The notes under the pieces were generated by a model, which saw nothing but the letters and a program-made list of their open reading frames with translations, was not told the origin of the DNA and searched no databases. A program made the translations under genes and the position numbers. Of a stretch of 64,000 nucleotides of DNA, positions 17,732 to 27,457 are shown piece by piece. The stretch's first letter is position 1, and the number at the start of each line of letters is the position of its first letter. The DNA comes from an uncultured Collinsella sp. Its GTDB lineage: Bacteria; Actinomycetota; Coriobacteriia; Coriobacteriales; Coriobacteriaceae. The stretch spans positions 43,371 to 107,370 of the forward strand of contig UQLA01000007.1 in NCBI GenBank assembly GCA_900541745.1. The letters run 5' to 3'.

Positions 17732-19687
17732 TTACTCCACTTCTAGTACAAATTGGTCATGACTAACAAATACTCGCTCGCTGGCACTCGAATAAAACAA
17801 GTCCGACTTACGGATTATCTGGATGAGCTGCGCACGCGGAACCACTACGCCGTACTCTTCCGAAAGCAAATCGATAAGATCGTCGATATCGATCGATATC
17901 TCGCGCGCCACCACCGCCTGGATAAAATCACGGCCCTTCATGGGGTGGCCGCGTGGCGCAAAGAGCTTAATGCCCACAAGGTTTCCGTGCCCCAGCAGGT
18001 CCTCCTGTGACAGGAGCACGCTTTCGTAAAACGCATCGGATAGACCGTACTCAAGTAAGGACAAATCGGATGCGCAGCGCCTGAGCCACGGCACGGTAAA
18101 GTACGGCGTGTCGTCATCAGCGCCACGCTCGATGGCATCCAAAGCAAAGCTGCGCAAATCGGCATCCCTAATATCAAGCTCATCAAGACCATCGCGCGTA
18201 ATCCAGCTCGACTTATCGTAGTCAAGCAAGTCGCCCGACCTGATGGCTCGATAGACCATGTTTTTAAAGGACATACAGTTCAACATGGATTGAGGCAGGC
18301 TATCGTGCTCGACGATGGCTCCGTGCATCAAAGACAGGTAGAAATCTGTCTGGCTTACACCCCTACCTCTGCAGGCGCAGTCAGCGTAAAGTGTGAACCC
18401 CGTTTGATAGGCATACAATTCCAGCTTGAGCGTTTCGTCGGGCGAACATCCCGCCAGCTCCGCAAACTGGGAAAGCAGGTACCAATCCTCATCAAGCTTG
18501 GGAAGAGTTGGCTCACTGGCCATGACGCCTTCAGATCCGGTATCAACATGCTCGCCATGGAACGACTGGGGATGTACGTCTTCAGCCCCAGCAACGCGCG
18601 AAGCTGCCGCGGCCGGCCCGCATTCATCATCTTCAATAACGTTTTCTCGGGCTTCGGCCGGATCACTTTGCGTCTCGGGGACAAAGCTCTCGGCACTCGC
18701 TTCAACGTCCGCAAACCAATCGTTCGCATCGACAACGCACGGTGATGACCGATAGAACAGCGCTCGTTCATCGAAGCCGAGTTCGTTAATAGCTCGAATC
18801 GTATCGAATTTGCCGGCCACATCCTCGCGAATCAAAACAACATCGTCGGGCAACAATAGCCGCTCAACAACATCCGCGTATGCACCGCCAACGTCATGCC
18901 ATAAAAGAATGGAACCGGACGTTGTATCAAATGCCATTTGTAGCTGTTCGGAGAGCTCGATCAGAGAGTCATCCAGCATTTGTTCTTCGCGTGGCGCGGG
19001 GGTCTCATCGACACCCAGGAACCGATAGCCAAAACCATGCACCGTTTTAATCCAAAGGGGATTCTTTACCTCATCTCCCAACTTCTTACGGAGGTTTTTA
19101 ACATGCGAAGCAAGAGCTCTATTCGATTCAGCGAAGCCAACGCCCATCGAAATCTGAGAGAGTTCCTCATTTGAAATCTCAACGTTTAACCTAGCCGTAA
19201 GTGCATTCAAGACACTGTGCTCAATTGGCGTAAGCGCAAGCTCCTCGCCATCGAGCTGAACAATACGGTTCTCAGAATCAACGACAAGCACACGGTCGCC
19301 ATGCGCAGAACGAAATACACGCCCGCCCTCACCAACGCTCACCTCAGGCTCAAATCCCGGAGCAAAATCGAGACGATAGCCATAACCGTGAACGCCCTTA
19401 AGCCAACGAGCGTTGCGGGCATCTTCTTTCAATTTCTTGCGAATATTCTTTATGTGACTATCGAGCACTCGATGCGACTTAGGGTCATCGTGTCCGAATG
19501 CCGCAACAAACAGCTCTTGGCGAGAAAATGCATGACCCGGTTTTTGAGCCATACAAAACAAGATGTTGAACTCATTGGGGGTCAAACATAGGTAGGCGCC
19601 GTCCATGTACGCATCGCACATGGCTGGATCGAGCAGAAGATTGCTATCGATTCGAATGATCTGATTGTTGTTTACCAATGCTCCCAT
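17732..19687 (-). CDS. Dual OmpR-type winged-helix protein with PglZ-like N-terminal domain
   Basis: A 651-residue multidomain protein. Two OmpR/PhoB-type winged helices lie at about 9-107 and 130-225; both end in the family hallmark (KGVHGYGYR and KTVHGFGYR) after an IKNIRKKL / VKNLRKKL recognition segment. Residues about 257-337 resemble the PglZ N-terminal domain (ILLWHDVGGAYADV; DWFADVEA) but no phosphatase domain follows. An acidic linker leads to a C-terminal half (about 400-651) ending in a winged-helix-like segment (DLIDLLSEEYGVVV). No receiver domain is present. It is probably a DNA-binding regulator or targeting subunit of the system. Start 19687 has GAAAGAG upstream; an in-frame GTG lies at 19711. 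Confidence 0.82.
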   Translation of the reverse strand: MGALVNNNQIIRIDSNLLLDPAMCDAYMDGAYLCLTPNEFNILFCMAQKPGHAFSRQELFVAAFGHDDPKSHRVLDSHIKNIRKKLKEDARNARWLKGVHGYGYRLDFAPGFEPEVSVGEGGRVFRSAHGDRVLVVDSENRIVQLDGEELALTPIEHSVLNALTARLNVEISNEELSQISMGVGFAESNRALASHVKNLRKKLGDEVKNPLWIKTVHGFGYRFLGVDETPAPREEQMLDDSLIELSEQLQMAFDTTSGSILLWHDVGGAYADVVERLLLPDDVVLIREDVAGKFDTIRAINELGFDERALFYRSSPCVVDANDWFADVEASAESFVPETQSDPAEARENVIEDDECGPAAAASRVAGAEDVHPQSFHGEHVDTGSEGVMASEPTLPKLDEDWYLLSQFAELAGCSPDETLKLELYAYQTGFTLYADCACRGRGVSQTDFYLSLMHGAIVEHDSLPQSMLNCMSFKNMVYRAIRSGDLLDYDKSSWITRDGLDELDIRDADLRSFALDAIERGADDDTPYFTVPWLRRCASDLSLLEYGLSDAFYESVLLSQEDLLGHGNLVGIKLFAPRGHPMKGRDFIQAVVAREISIDIDDLIDLLSEEYGVVVPRAQLIQIIRKSDLFYSSASERVFVSHDQFVLEVE

Positions 19688-19719
19688 AGCGGCTCTTTCA
19701 ACTTCTAGCACACAGACGG

Positions 19720-20688
19720 CTATTTGATTTTGGCGAGAACGTCCTGGAACTTGGCGTAATTAACCTTAACGCCGTCATCCAAATCAATCTCAATCATTTG
19801 GTCTGCAAGGTGATGGACCTTCTCCTCGTAGCTCACGAGCTCGGCAGCTTGGTCGCTTATGCGCTTTTGCTCCTTAGCAAGACGAGCACGATCACGACTG
19901 TCGCTTACCTCTATCTGGTCGGCAATCCACATCAGCCGATTGCGGTAACGTTCTTGCTGAGGATGGATATAACCCGTACGAATCAGCGCCAACAAATCAG
20001 GGCGATAGCGATGCATGTAGACCAACGCCCTAAAGCCACCCTTCTTGCCCGAATCGAACAGCCAATAAATAGGGCGCTTCTTATAGGTCTGGCAGTGGTC
20101 CTTAAAGAAGTCCTTCAAAAAGTAGGTGCGAATCACCTCGCGCGAGGTGCCCTTGCCGCCGAGCGCCTCGGCAATATAGGCCAGGTTCTGCTCGAGCGTT
20201 TCCTCGCCGTACGCGGTGCGCACAAAGTCGATAAAGCAGCGCACGATGTCGTCGTCAAAGTACTCATCGTCGGTAATGGGCAGCACGTTGTCGCCATCGG
20301 GCATAAAGGTCACGTTCTCGGGATCGGGCATCTTGGCCAGATAGTCAGAGACCGTGGCGCCCTGATCGGCCAGAACCAGACCGTCCACGTCCAGCGAATA
20401 GCGGCCGAACATGCAGCCCACGACATAGCTCATGAGCGAGGTGATCTCGTCGCGCTTGGTGCGCACATACTTGTTGCCCTTATAGCTCTCGGGGATCTCG
20501 TCGGCGGTGTCGAAGATGCGTGCCACCGACACGTACTTATCCTCGACCTCGATGGGCACCTCGCCCTCCATGTTGTAGATCTTGGCAAAGATTCGGTTGA
20601 GCTCCTCTTCGTTAGCGCGAAGCTGCTCAAAGCGAGCATTGACCTCGGCCTTGCGGGCCTCGTATTTTTCAGAAAGCAAGATTGACAT
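19720..20688 (-). CDS. pglX: PglX C-terminal fragment
   Basis: A 322-residue protein equal to the C-terminal part of BREX PglX. Landmarks are LRANEEELNRIF near residue 27, YVVGCMFGRYSLDVDGL, ITDDEYFDDDIV, and FKDHCQTYKKRPIYWLFDSGKKGGF. These normally follow the target-recognition region in one chain of about 1200 residues. Here it has its own ATG with AGGGG eight bases upstream, and an in-frame TAA only two codons before, so it cannot be an extension of the upstream part. It may reassemble with the N-terminal part in trans, or be a remnant. Confidence 0.88.
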   Translation of the reverse strand: MSILLSEKYEARKAEVNARFEQLRANEEELNRIFAKIYNMEGEVPIEVEDKYVSVARIFDTADEIPESYKGNKYVRTKRDEITSLMSYVVGCMFGRYSLDVDGLVLADQGATVSDYLAKMPDPENVTFMPDGDNVLPITDDEYFDDDIVRCFIDFVRTAYGEETLEQNLAYIAEALGGKGTSREVIRTYFLKDFFKDHCQTYKKRPIYWLFDSGKKGGFRALVYMHRYRPDLLALIRTGYIHPQQERYRNRLMWIADQIEVSDSRDRARLAKEQKRISDQAAELVSYEEKVHHLADQMIEIDLDDGVKVNYAKFQDVLAKIK

Positions 20689-20761
20689 GCGTTAACCCCT
20701 AAATCTACGAGCAGATTGACGAAAGATAGCTAAAGAAGGAATAGCACATGGCTTGCAACAC

Positions 20762-21280
20762 CTACCCCTTACCTTTTGGGCCTCTTTTAATAACCGTTAT
20801 CCAATGCAACAAAGTAGACTCCTTTATTACGGCCCGACCTTTAATTTGATTCCCCTGCTTGTTCTCAAAAATGTAATATAGCTCGCCTTTATATTTCGAA
20901 GTTTTAAATCCCCCATGAGCAAATGAGTTGCGAATAAAATAGAAGAGGGCCTCTGTTTTATTAAGTCAACTTTTAACACTGTGCACGGCAAACTCAAAAG
21001 AACCGTCAAACCTATCTAATCTATTCAGCCCGCTAAGCTTAGCTTCAATATCTTTAACTGGAGCATCTATCCAATTGTCATTCGGGAAACCCGATGCATC
21101 TCGCATCAAAGCATGCAGAGTGTTATATCTGCCTTTAGACCAACCAAGTTTTCTAAAAGAAACGCCCTTTGCCGACGTGTCGGGGACAGGCGTCTCCCAA
21201 ACGTAAAACTGTACAAGTTTCTGAAGTTGTGGCCTGCTCGACAGATTAACCTTAACCGTGAATGACCATTTACCAGCCAT
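20762..21280 (-). pseudogene. HEPN-type protein inserted in pglX, interrupted by in-frame UGA
   Basis: One frame runs from the ATG at 21280 (AGGTGA just upstream; a GTG at 21289 abuts the pglX stop) to a TGA at 20966-20968 after 104 residues, then stays open for 67 more codons to TAG at 20762-20764. The part after the TGA contains FIRNSFAHGGF with codons at about 20938-20906. RNSFAH matches the R-x4-6-H catalytic signature of HEPN ribonucleases. The two parts read as one protein of about 172 codons, so this is a nonsense-interrupted gene or a case of read-through. The DNA is AT-rich compared with the flanks. Confidence 0.65.
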
Positions 21281-21289
21281 AGGCTTCAC

Positions 21290-23827
21290 CTAAAGCAGCG
21301 GATGGCGTTTGAAATCCCAAGAGGTTTCAAACGAATCCCAGTCGCTTTTGGATTCATGCCTCAACGCTCTCACAATATTGATTATTTCATTCTGTTGATT
21401 GCAATCAGAGGGCTTCACTATCGGTATTCGTGCGACATCTCCGACATTAAAATTTAGTGATGGAGAAAGTAGTGACATAAAAAACAATGCAATTGAACTA
21501 TTCGCAATCCCCTGAATTAATGCAAGCATCGACTCATTCGTATAGAGACAATTTCCAGCATGTTCAGGCAAATATCCAGAAGATACGTATCTAGTTGAGA
21601 AAGCACCACTTGATATAGAGCTCCAGGTCACAGCCGGTAGAAAATAGAACTGTCTATTTTTGATATGCGATCCTGAAAACTCTATTAATTCAGCGCCATC
21701 ATGTTCCCAAAAAATAACATCCTCATTATTTCCAAACCATTTGCGGAACTGACCGCCAGAAGTGCATGGGAGCCACTTCGCCTTACTCTCTCGGGCTTCT
21801 CTATGTGACTGAATAGCATCATCAAAATCTATAAGCCCTATCTCCCACCAGGAACGCATAAAACGTTTGTTGTCTCTAGTTACCATTCCCTGCTTAGGTT
21901 GAGCAAAGTTTGACAGGCTAGGCAAAGAAGCCATGTTTTTGACTGCAGCGTCCGAAAGCCAGTAGGCGATGGGGGTGCCGGGGATCTGTTTAAAGGCTTC
22001 GGCGTCGCGACGGTAGAACCAGCCGCAGTCGGGGTTTTGGATGGCCTCGAGGGCCTTTCCTTCCTGCAACGACCAATGGTCGAAATCATTTAGTCTGACA
22101 TAGCCACCGCGATAGCCGGCGACATGTTTGTTCCTGATTACAAATGTACACACCTGAGCAGCGATGCCATGAAATCCATGGACGGAAAGCTGCACTAAGC
22201 TATCAATCGTTTTGACATCGACCAGCTGTTGGCGCAAATTCTCGAATGACGATAAAAACATCCAACTATTTGATGTTGCAAGACCCGCAAGGCCCGCTTT
22301 CTCCGTAAGTGAGAAGATGCGCTCGATGAAGCACGTGCACAGGTCGCTCTTGACGTCGGGGTAGTTCTTCTTGACCCACTTGGACATTAAGGGGCCGAAG
22401 CTGGAGCTACCCATGTAGGGCGGGTTGGCCACCACGCAGTCGTGGCGGCGAGCGAGGATCTCGCAGGTCTTGAGGGCACATTCCAGTTTATTTTTAGAAT
22501 TACCGTCAAACAGACCATCGGTGCCGGTGAACTCGATCGCCTCACGTAGTGCGGCAAGATCGCCCTCATTCGGAACAAGCAGCGATCCAATCTCGTCCAG
22601 GTGCGCCAGAGCGTCGATCAGATCCTTCTTCTTGGTAAGTGCGGCGCCCTGCGGAATGTCGTCCTCCTCCAGCACAATCGGCTCGAGCACGGCAATATCC
22701 GCCTGAACCCCACGATTAAAGAATCGCCTATCCATCTCTCGGGCACACATAGCCAGCGCCAACCCTGCAATCTGAGCGGCACGGGAGTCAATTTCCATAC
22801 CATGAAGGTTCTTGGACAGAATGAGTCCGGGAATATCGCGCGAGCGGTATTCGCGCTCTAAATACATCTTTGCCAAGAGTTCAAAAGCGTAAACGAGAAT
22901 ATGGCCCGATCCACAAGCCGGGTCGCACAGCGAAATATCCTCAGGGCTCTCGATTTTAATGAAGTCCTCGTGCTCCGCATCAGGCTCGATGTAGTACTCC
23001 ATTCCATCACGCAGGTGACTTCCCGGGTTGTTCAGCATCCACAAACGCCCCAAAGAGTTCTGCACCATGTAGCGCACGATCCAGTTGGGCGTAAACAGCT
23101 GTGTGGCCGGACCGATGGTGTCCGGCGTCTCCTTGGCCTTAGATTTAAAGAATGCGTCTTTTACCTCGGAATTGTAGAACTGATACATCCAGCCCAGGGA
23201 CTCGACGTTTTCCCACGTGCTTCGCTTAACCCGTTCGACAAGAGCGCACAACACACCTTCTTCACCGCGGTCCAAAAGCCTTGTCGGAAGCAGCAACGCA
23301 TCCGCCGTGCCCACGCGACCGAAGATGGAGGGCAGGCACTCAGCGAGCTCGTTCATCTGAGCCACCAAAATGAGACGGAACAGCGCCTCATCATCTGCCG
23401 CCGCGACAAGATCAAACACGCGATCGCGCTCTAAGCCCGACAGATCAAGCTCCGTCGGCATGCGCAAGCAGTCTGGCGAAAAACTATCGTACTCCGAGGT
23501 TTCGCAATATGAACTTAGCATGCGCACGCCACAGGGCAGATAGCCTTGCACTTCCATATAGCGTATTGCAGCAAAGCGATTGAACCAGGTATAGGCCATT
23601 TCCTCGCAAAAGCGCGCATAGCCGCCATGCTCTATACGGCGATATAGCTCCGAACGTTGCGAACGCTCGAGCGCAGAGAGCACCGTGCCTTTAACAATGG
23701 TTGCATCGCGATCGAATTCTTCACGCCCCGCATCGTCGAGCCCGTAGGCATAGCAACGCTGACGTACCTCATCAATTAAGCGGATGCGTGCCCAAGGGCA
23801 AAACTTTTCGAGCTCTTTCGTATCCAT
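21290..23827 (-). CDS. pglX: PglX N-terminal part: BREX adenine-specific DNA methyltransferase
   Basis: An 845-residue protein covering the methyltransferase and target-recognition regions of PglX. The SAM motif DPACGSGH lies near residue 300 and the catalytic NPPY near 466. From about residue 626 onward (genome 21950 leftward) the DNA becomes markedly AT-rich, then the protein stops right after the conserved SDWDSFETSWDFKRHPL segment, where a normal PglX continues for about 330 more residues. Those lie at 19720-20688. PglX methylates the BREX site and is needed for self/non-self discrimination. AAGGGAG precedes the start, overlapping the brxC stop. Confidence 0.9.
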   Translation of the reverse strand: MDTKELEKFCPWARIRLIDEVRQRCYAYGLDDAGREEFDRDATIVKGTVLSALERSQRSELYRRIEHGGYARFCEEMAYTWFNRFAAIRYMEVQGYLPCGVRMLSSYCETSEYDSFSPDCLRMPTELDLSGLERDRVFDLVAAADDEALFRLILVAQMNELAECLPSIFGRVGTADALLLPTRLLDRGEEGVLCALVERVKRSTWENVESLGWMYQFYNSEVKDAFFKSKAKETPDTIGPATQLFTPNWIVRYMVQNSLGRLWMLNNPGSHLRDGMEYYIEPDAEHEDFIKIESPEDISLCDPACGSGHILVYAFELLAKMYLEREYRSRDIPGLILSKNLHGMEIDSRAAQIAGLALAMCAREMDRRFFNRGVQADIAVLEPIVLEEDDIPQGAALTKKKDLIDALAHLDEIGSLLVPNEGDLAALREAIEFTGTDGLFDGNSKNKLECALKTCEILARRHDCVVANPPYMGSSSFGPLMSKWVKKNYPDVKSDLCTCFIERIFSLTEKAGLAGLATSNSWMFLSSFENLRQQLVDVKTIDSLVQLSVHGFHGIAAQVCTFVIRNKHVAGYRGGYVRLNDFDHWSLQEGKALEAIQNPDCGWFYRRDAEAFKQIPGTPIAYWLSDAAVKNMASLPSLSNFAQPKQGMVTRDNKRFMRSWWEIGLIDFDDAIQSHREARESKAKWLPCTSGGQFRKWFGNNEDVIFWEHDGAELIEFSGSHIKNRQFYFLPAVTWSSISSGAFSTRYVSSGYLPEHAGNCLYTNESMLALIQGIANSSIALFFMSLLSPSLNFNVGDVARIPIVKPSDCNQQNEIINIVRALRHESKSDWDSFETSWDFKRHPLL

Positions 23828-23836
23828 GTTTCTCCC

Positions 23837-26800
23837 TTAGCCCAAACGGATGGCGTCATTACCCTCAAGGCTTCGCAGCAGCTCTTTGCGCGCGGCCTCC
23901 AAATAGTCATCGATCTGCTGTTGCGAGCTCAGCTCCAGCGGCCTAAAAACCATACTGCGGCTCACCGATTTAACACGTCGCCTAGGTGCCGGTGCGGATT
24001 GGGGCTCATTCGTCAGGCCAGGCGCGGTGACCCCCGAATGATCGGTCGTTACCGTCACACTCGTATTTGCCGGTTTGGGACGATTCGCCTCTTCATAGGC
24101 ATCGTCAATCATTTTGTACAGAGTCGTCTGAGCACGATCGAGCTTGACGGGCACGGCATCCAGGGCGGTCAGCGTTGCCGCATTATGCACCTCATCTTTT
24201 CGAGCGCTGTGCGACTCCCCGATGCGAGCCAGCGCAACGCCCTTGTTTTGGGCATACACTTCGATATCCCCATAGCGCTCTTCAACAGAATTGAGCATGG
24301 AGATGCGCTTTTGGTCCAAAAGCTCCTTGTAGGCAGCCCTCACCCTTAGGTTTGCCTCGGATAGCTTTTGGAACTGCAGACTCAGACTCGGCTGCTTAAC
24401 TGCTTCCCTAATGACAGAAAGCGCATCCAGCGTTTCCGAAGCGCCCTCAAAATAATCGCGCTCACTCTCCATTTGCTTGAATATCTCGCAGGCACCGTCG
24501 AATACAGTCACCTTGCTGTCGAAAAACTCGTCAATATCCTCGAGATCTTCAGCCGCATCTCGCAGCTCGTTCTCTTTTGCGGCGATTGCCATAATTAGGT
24601 CGACGGCATCGCGGCCGCTCTGCAATAGGCCCTCGATAAGGTTCTTTGCATTCACGACCTCCTTATAGCCCGGGTAATCGGGGTTACGCTGGTACTTGAC
24701 CGAAAGGAGACTCGCCAAGCTATCGCGGCGCTTTTCAAGCTCCCCGCGACATGCCTCGGCAAGGCTGTCCTCTTCGAGCGGCAGAGTATGATTGCCGCTC
24801 AACTCTTCTACAGCCTGTCGCGCCTTGGATATGGCTGCCCGAGAAAGCTGTTGGCGTGCCTCAACAACAGCCTGTCGTGCCTTAGCAGCCTTACGCAGAT
24901 AATCAAGAATCTTGGAATCCCTAAGATCAATCGCTTGCCCTGCGCAGAGCAGGCGAGCGCGCTTTTGCGCTAGCAGCGTTGCGACCACGGCGGCAATGTC
25001 AATCTCCGCCCAACCATAAGGCTTCGCATGGTACGTCTCGAGCAGCTCGCTCATTGTTACCTGCATATGTTGGGCGGCGCGAGCTTCCAGCAAACGCATA
25101 ACCGCTTCGATGGCCCCGGCATTGGGCTCTTGCCCATTCATTGCCGGAGTGTACGCAGTTAAAATCTGCTTGATCTGCATATCGCTGTCGTAGTTTTTAT
25201 CGATAAGTGGCAGTTTGCTGTACGTAACAGAGACAAGCTGGCGCACGCAGTCCTCGATCATATTCTTGGCAGACACCGATTTGACCGGAGAATACTCACC
25301 GCCATAGACATAAAACGTTCCATGCAGCACCGCCTGGCGCATAAGCTCCTCTGCACGCTTATCCAGAGCGACGCGCTCTTCCTGCTTGCCACGCAAAATC
25401 GAAGCCACCACTTCGCTGCGATTGTCTGCCTGACGGCTATTGAGGTATTGCTCAATACATGCCGACTGATACAGGCAGTCGTAGTAGTCTTGCTGGGAAT
25501 CGAGCACTACAATGGCTTCTCCCCTGCTAGAGCTAAGGAGCAGGTCCTCGCGCGAAGGAATCGGGATGCCATCCACACCAGTAATCACGCGCAGCGCCAG
25601 CCCCGATGCACTGTTATAACGGGTGTCGTCCAGATATTCCTCAACGTCAAAAACGTTTTTGCCGACCGTTACCTTGGCGTTTTCGAAGACCTGCCTAAAC
25701 ATAATCTGTGCGGCCTTGGACGTAATCTTCGCAGCATCCGGCTGCACGCGCGAAATCTGCTGGGCGATCTCCTGCTCTTCGTCGGTCAGGTACTTATACG
25801 TTTCACCATTGCGAGCTACATAGTTTTGGCGTACCAAACGCTCCAGGGACTGCGAAATCTGCTCGCGAACGACAATGCGGTCGGTGCGGACGTCGTCGGT
25901 CATAAGGGTGACCAAGTTTTCAACGTTTGCCGGCATGTCCTTATCGACATACAGGATCAAGAAAAGCAGCTTGAGTACCGGAATGTCGCATTCCTCGAGA
26001 CCCTGCCCCTTTTGGGCGGCATCCGCCGCTCGAAGAACTACACGACGATGATAGTCCTCGAGCGACGTCGAGATCGTATTGTAGAAACGCCAAAGCGGAA
26101 CCAGCGCGTTCTGGTCCTTGTCCTCTATGCATCGAGCGGAGTCTTGAAAGCCGCTCAGCATGGAACGCTCGGCACTTGAGCTGTTTTTTCCGGACGCGCC
26201 GTGATTGCGCAGCTCGTCCATGATTTTTTGAATGAGCTTAAACTGGTAATCAGCAAACGGATACGTGCTGGCGAAGTCTTCGGCGCCCTCGTAGCCAATT
26301 AAATCGGCCGCTGCATCCTTAAAGCTATACAAGTTGTTGAGGACCGCCGAGCGCTCCTGATACTCAGCTTTCAACAAGTCGTTCGCATCCTGATTTTTCG
26401 CCAAAATGCGGCGACGAATAACTTCATCGGCGCACGAGCTGCTCAGCGACAAACGCGTATTAAAGCGGTCCTGAATCTTGGAGAAGTCACTGCCCTTAAC
26501 TTTGGTAATTTGATCAATCGCCTGCTGTCCGGTGACCATGACCCACACGCGACCGCCGCACTTGGTGCCCAGCGCCTCGACAATGCTCTGCAAGTTCAGC
26601 ATAAGCTCGGTATCGCTCGCGATAAACTGGCTCATCTCATCGGCCATAAAGACCATGCGATATGAGCCGCCGCATTCTTGCTCTCGACGCTTTGTGTATT
26701 TAGCAATATCGTCGGTAAGCTGGTCGATTGAAAAATCATTGCTTTCCGATTTTTCATACCAGCGCTCTGCCTCGTCCTTGCTCATGACGCCCGTGCGACT

Positions 26801-27427
26801 GAGTGCCTCGATAACGTCGTCGGAGTTAAAGTCGTAGTCCTCGCGGCCATCGACCCAGGGGCTATGATTAATCTCTTCAAATGCGGCACGGAATTCCTGA
26901 GTTTTACCGGCGTCGTCAATACGACGCTCCAGGCGAGCGAGCTTAAAATCTGCACCGTAGAACCCACGGCTCTCGTAATACATCTTGGCAAAAATGCGCG
27001 CAACCGCGCTGCCATCCTTATTGAGCGGGCTTTTGATGCCCATATTAAAGAGGATAGCGTCGGTCGTCACGCCCGCCGCGCGCTTTGCTTTGTCGGCAAG
27101 TTCGTCATCTTCAAAACGCGGAGCAATATACTCAATCGCAGTTTTACCTGCCGCCTCACGGTTCGTGAACAGGTAGCTGAGCATCTTGAGAAAGTGAGAT
27201 TTACCCGAGCCAAACGAACCGCTAATCCACACGCCGATTTTATCCGTCGTATCATCGAGAGCCCGGTCATACGCATCGAAAAGCGTCTTGAAATGGCGGC
27301 GAAGCTCGTCGGTCACAACGTATTCGTTCAACTCTTGCCTGACACTGCCGTCATCCTCCTGATCGACCTTAATAACACCGTTAATGTTTCGGTCGATGTC
27401 GTGCTCAAACATATCTTTGATCTTCAT
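23837..27427 (-). CDS. brxC: BREX ATPase BrxC
   Basis: A 1196-residue protein of normal BrxC length. The Walker A motif GSFGSGKS lies at 70-77 (WISGSFGSGKSHFLKMLSYLF), within the first AAA-like domain, and a GRVWVMVTGQQAID strand-loop appears near residue 300, the sensor region. Long helical stretches fill the C-terminal half. BrxC is the large P-loop ATPase of BREX with distant ORC/Cdc6 similarity and is essential for defence. The gene lies between brxB (30 bp gap) and pglX (9 bp gap). Confidence 0.93.
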   Translation of the reverse strand: MKIKDMFEHDIDRNINGVIKVDQEDDGSVRQELNEYVVTDELRRHFKTLFDAYDRALDDTTDKIGVWISGSFGSGKSHFLKMLSYLFTNREAAGKTAIEYIAPRFEDDELADKAKRAAGVTTDAILFNMGIKSPLNKDGSAVARIFAKMYYESRGFYGADFKLARLERRIDDAGKTQEFRAAFEEINHSPWVDGREDYDFNSDDVIEALSRTGVMSKDEAERWYEKSESNDFSIDQLTDDIAKYTKRREQECGGSYRMVFMADEMSQFIASDTELMLNLQSIVEALGTKCGGRVWVMVTGQQAIDQITKVKGSDFSKIQDRFNTRLSLSSSCADEVIRRRILAKNQDANDLLKAEYQERSAVLNNLYSFKDAAADLIGYEGAEDFASTYPFADYQFKLIQKIMDELRNHGASGKNSSSAERSMLSGFQDSARCIEDKDQNALVPLWRFYNTISTSLEDYHRRVVLRAADAAQKGQGLEECDIPVLKLLFLILYVDKDMPANVENLVTLMTDDVRTDRIVVREQISQSLERLVRQNYVARNGETYKYLTDEEQEIAQQISRVQPDAAKITSKAAQIMFRQVFENAKVTVGKNVFDVEEYLDDTRYNSASGLALRVITGVDGIPIPSREDLLLSSSRGEAIVVLDSQQDYYDCLYQSACIEQYLNSRQADNRSEVVASILRGKQEERVALDKRAEELMRQAVLHGTFYVYGGEYSPVKSVSAKNMIEDCVRQLVSVTYSKLPLIDKNYDSDMQIKQILTAYTPAMNGQEPNAGAIEAVMRLLEARAAQHMQVTMSELLETYHAKPYGWAEIDIAAVVATLLAQKRARLLCAGQAIDLRDSKILDYLRKAAKARQAVVEARQQLSRAAISKARQAVEELSGNHTLPLEEDSLAEACRGELEKRRDSLASLLSVKYQRNPDYPGYKEVVNAKNLIEGLLQSGRDAVDLIMAIAAKENELRDAAEDLEDIDEFFDSKVTVFDGACEIFKQMESERDYFEGASETLDALSVIREAVKQPSLSLQFQKLSEANLRVRAAYKELLDQKRISMLNSVEERYGDIEVYAQNKGVALARIGESHSARKDEVHNAATLTALDAVPVKLDRAQTTLYKMIDDAYEEANRPKPANTSVTVTTDHSGVTAPGLTNEPQSAPAPRRRVKSVSRSMVFRPLELSSQQQIDDYLEAARKELLRSLEGNDAIRLG

Positions 27428-27457
27428 GGGAATGCCTTTCGATGACCGGAAACGTTT

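Noticed and set aside
20827..21009. Separate small gene inside the pglX insert in another frame
   Set aside because: The frame continuing past the TGA at 20966 gives the sensible HEPN-like sequence, so this overlapping frame is a shadow.
20689..21289. Insertion sequence as the cause of the pglX split
   Set aside because: No transposase, terminal inverted repeat or target duplication was seen around the insert.
25640..25665. Another AAAAACGTTTTTG palindrome resembling the pckA site, inside brxC
   Set aside because: It lies within coding sequence and is explained by codons; no sign of regulation.
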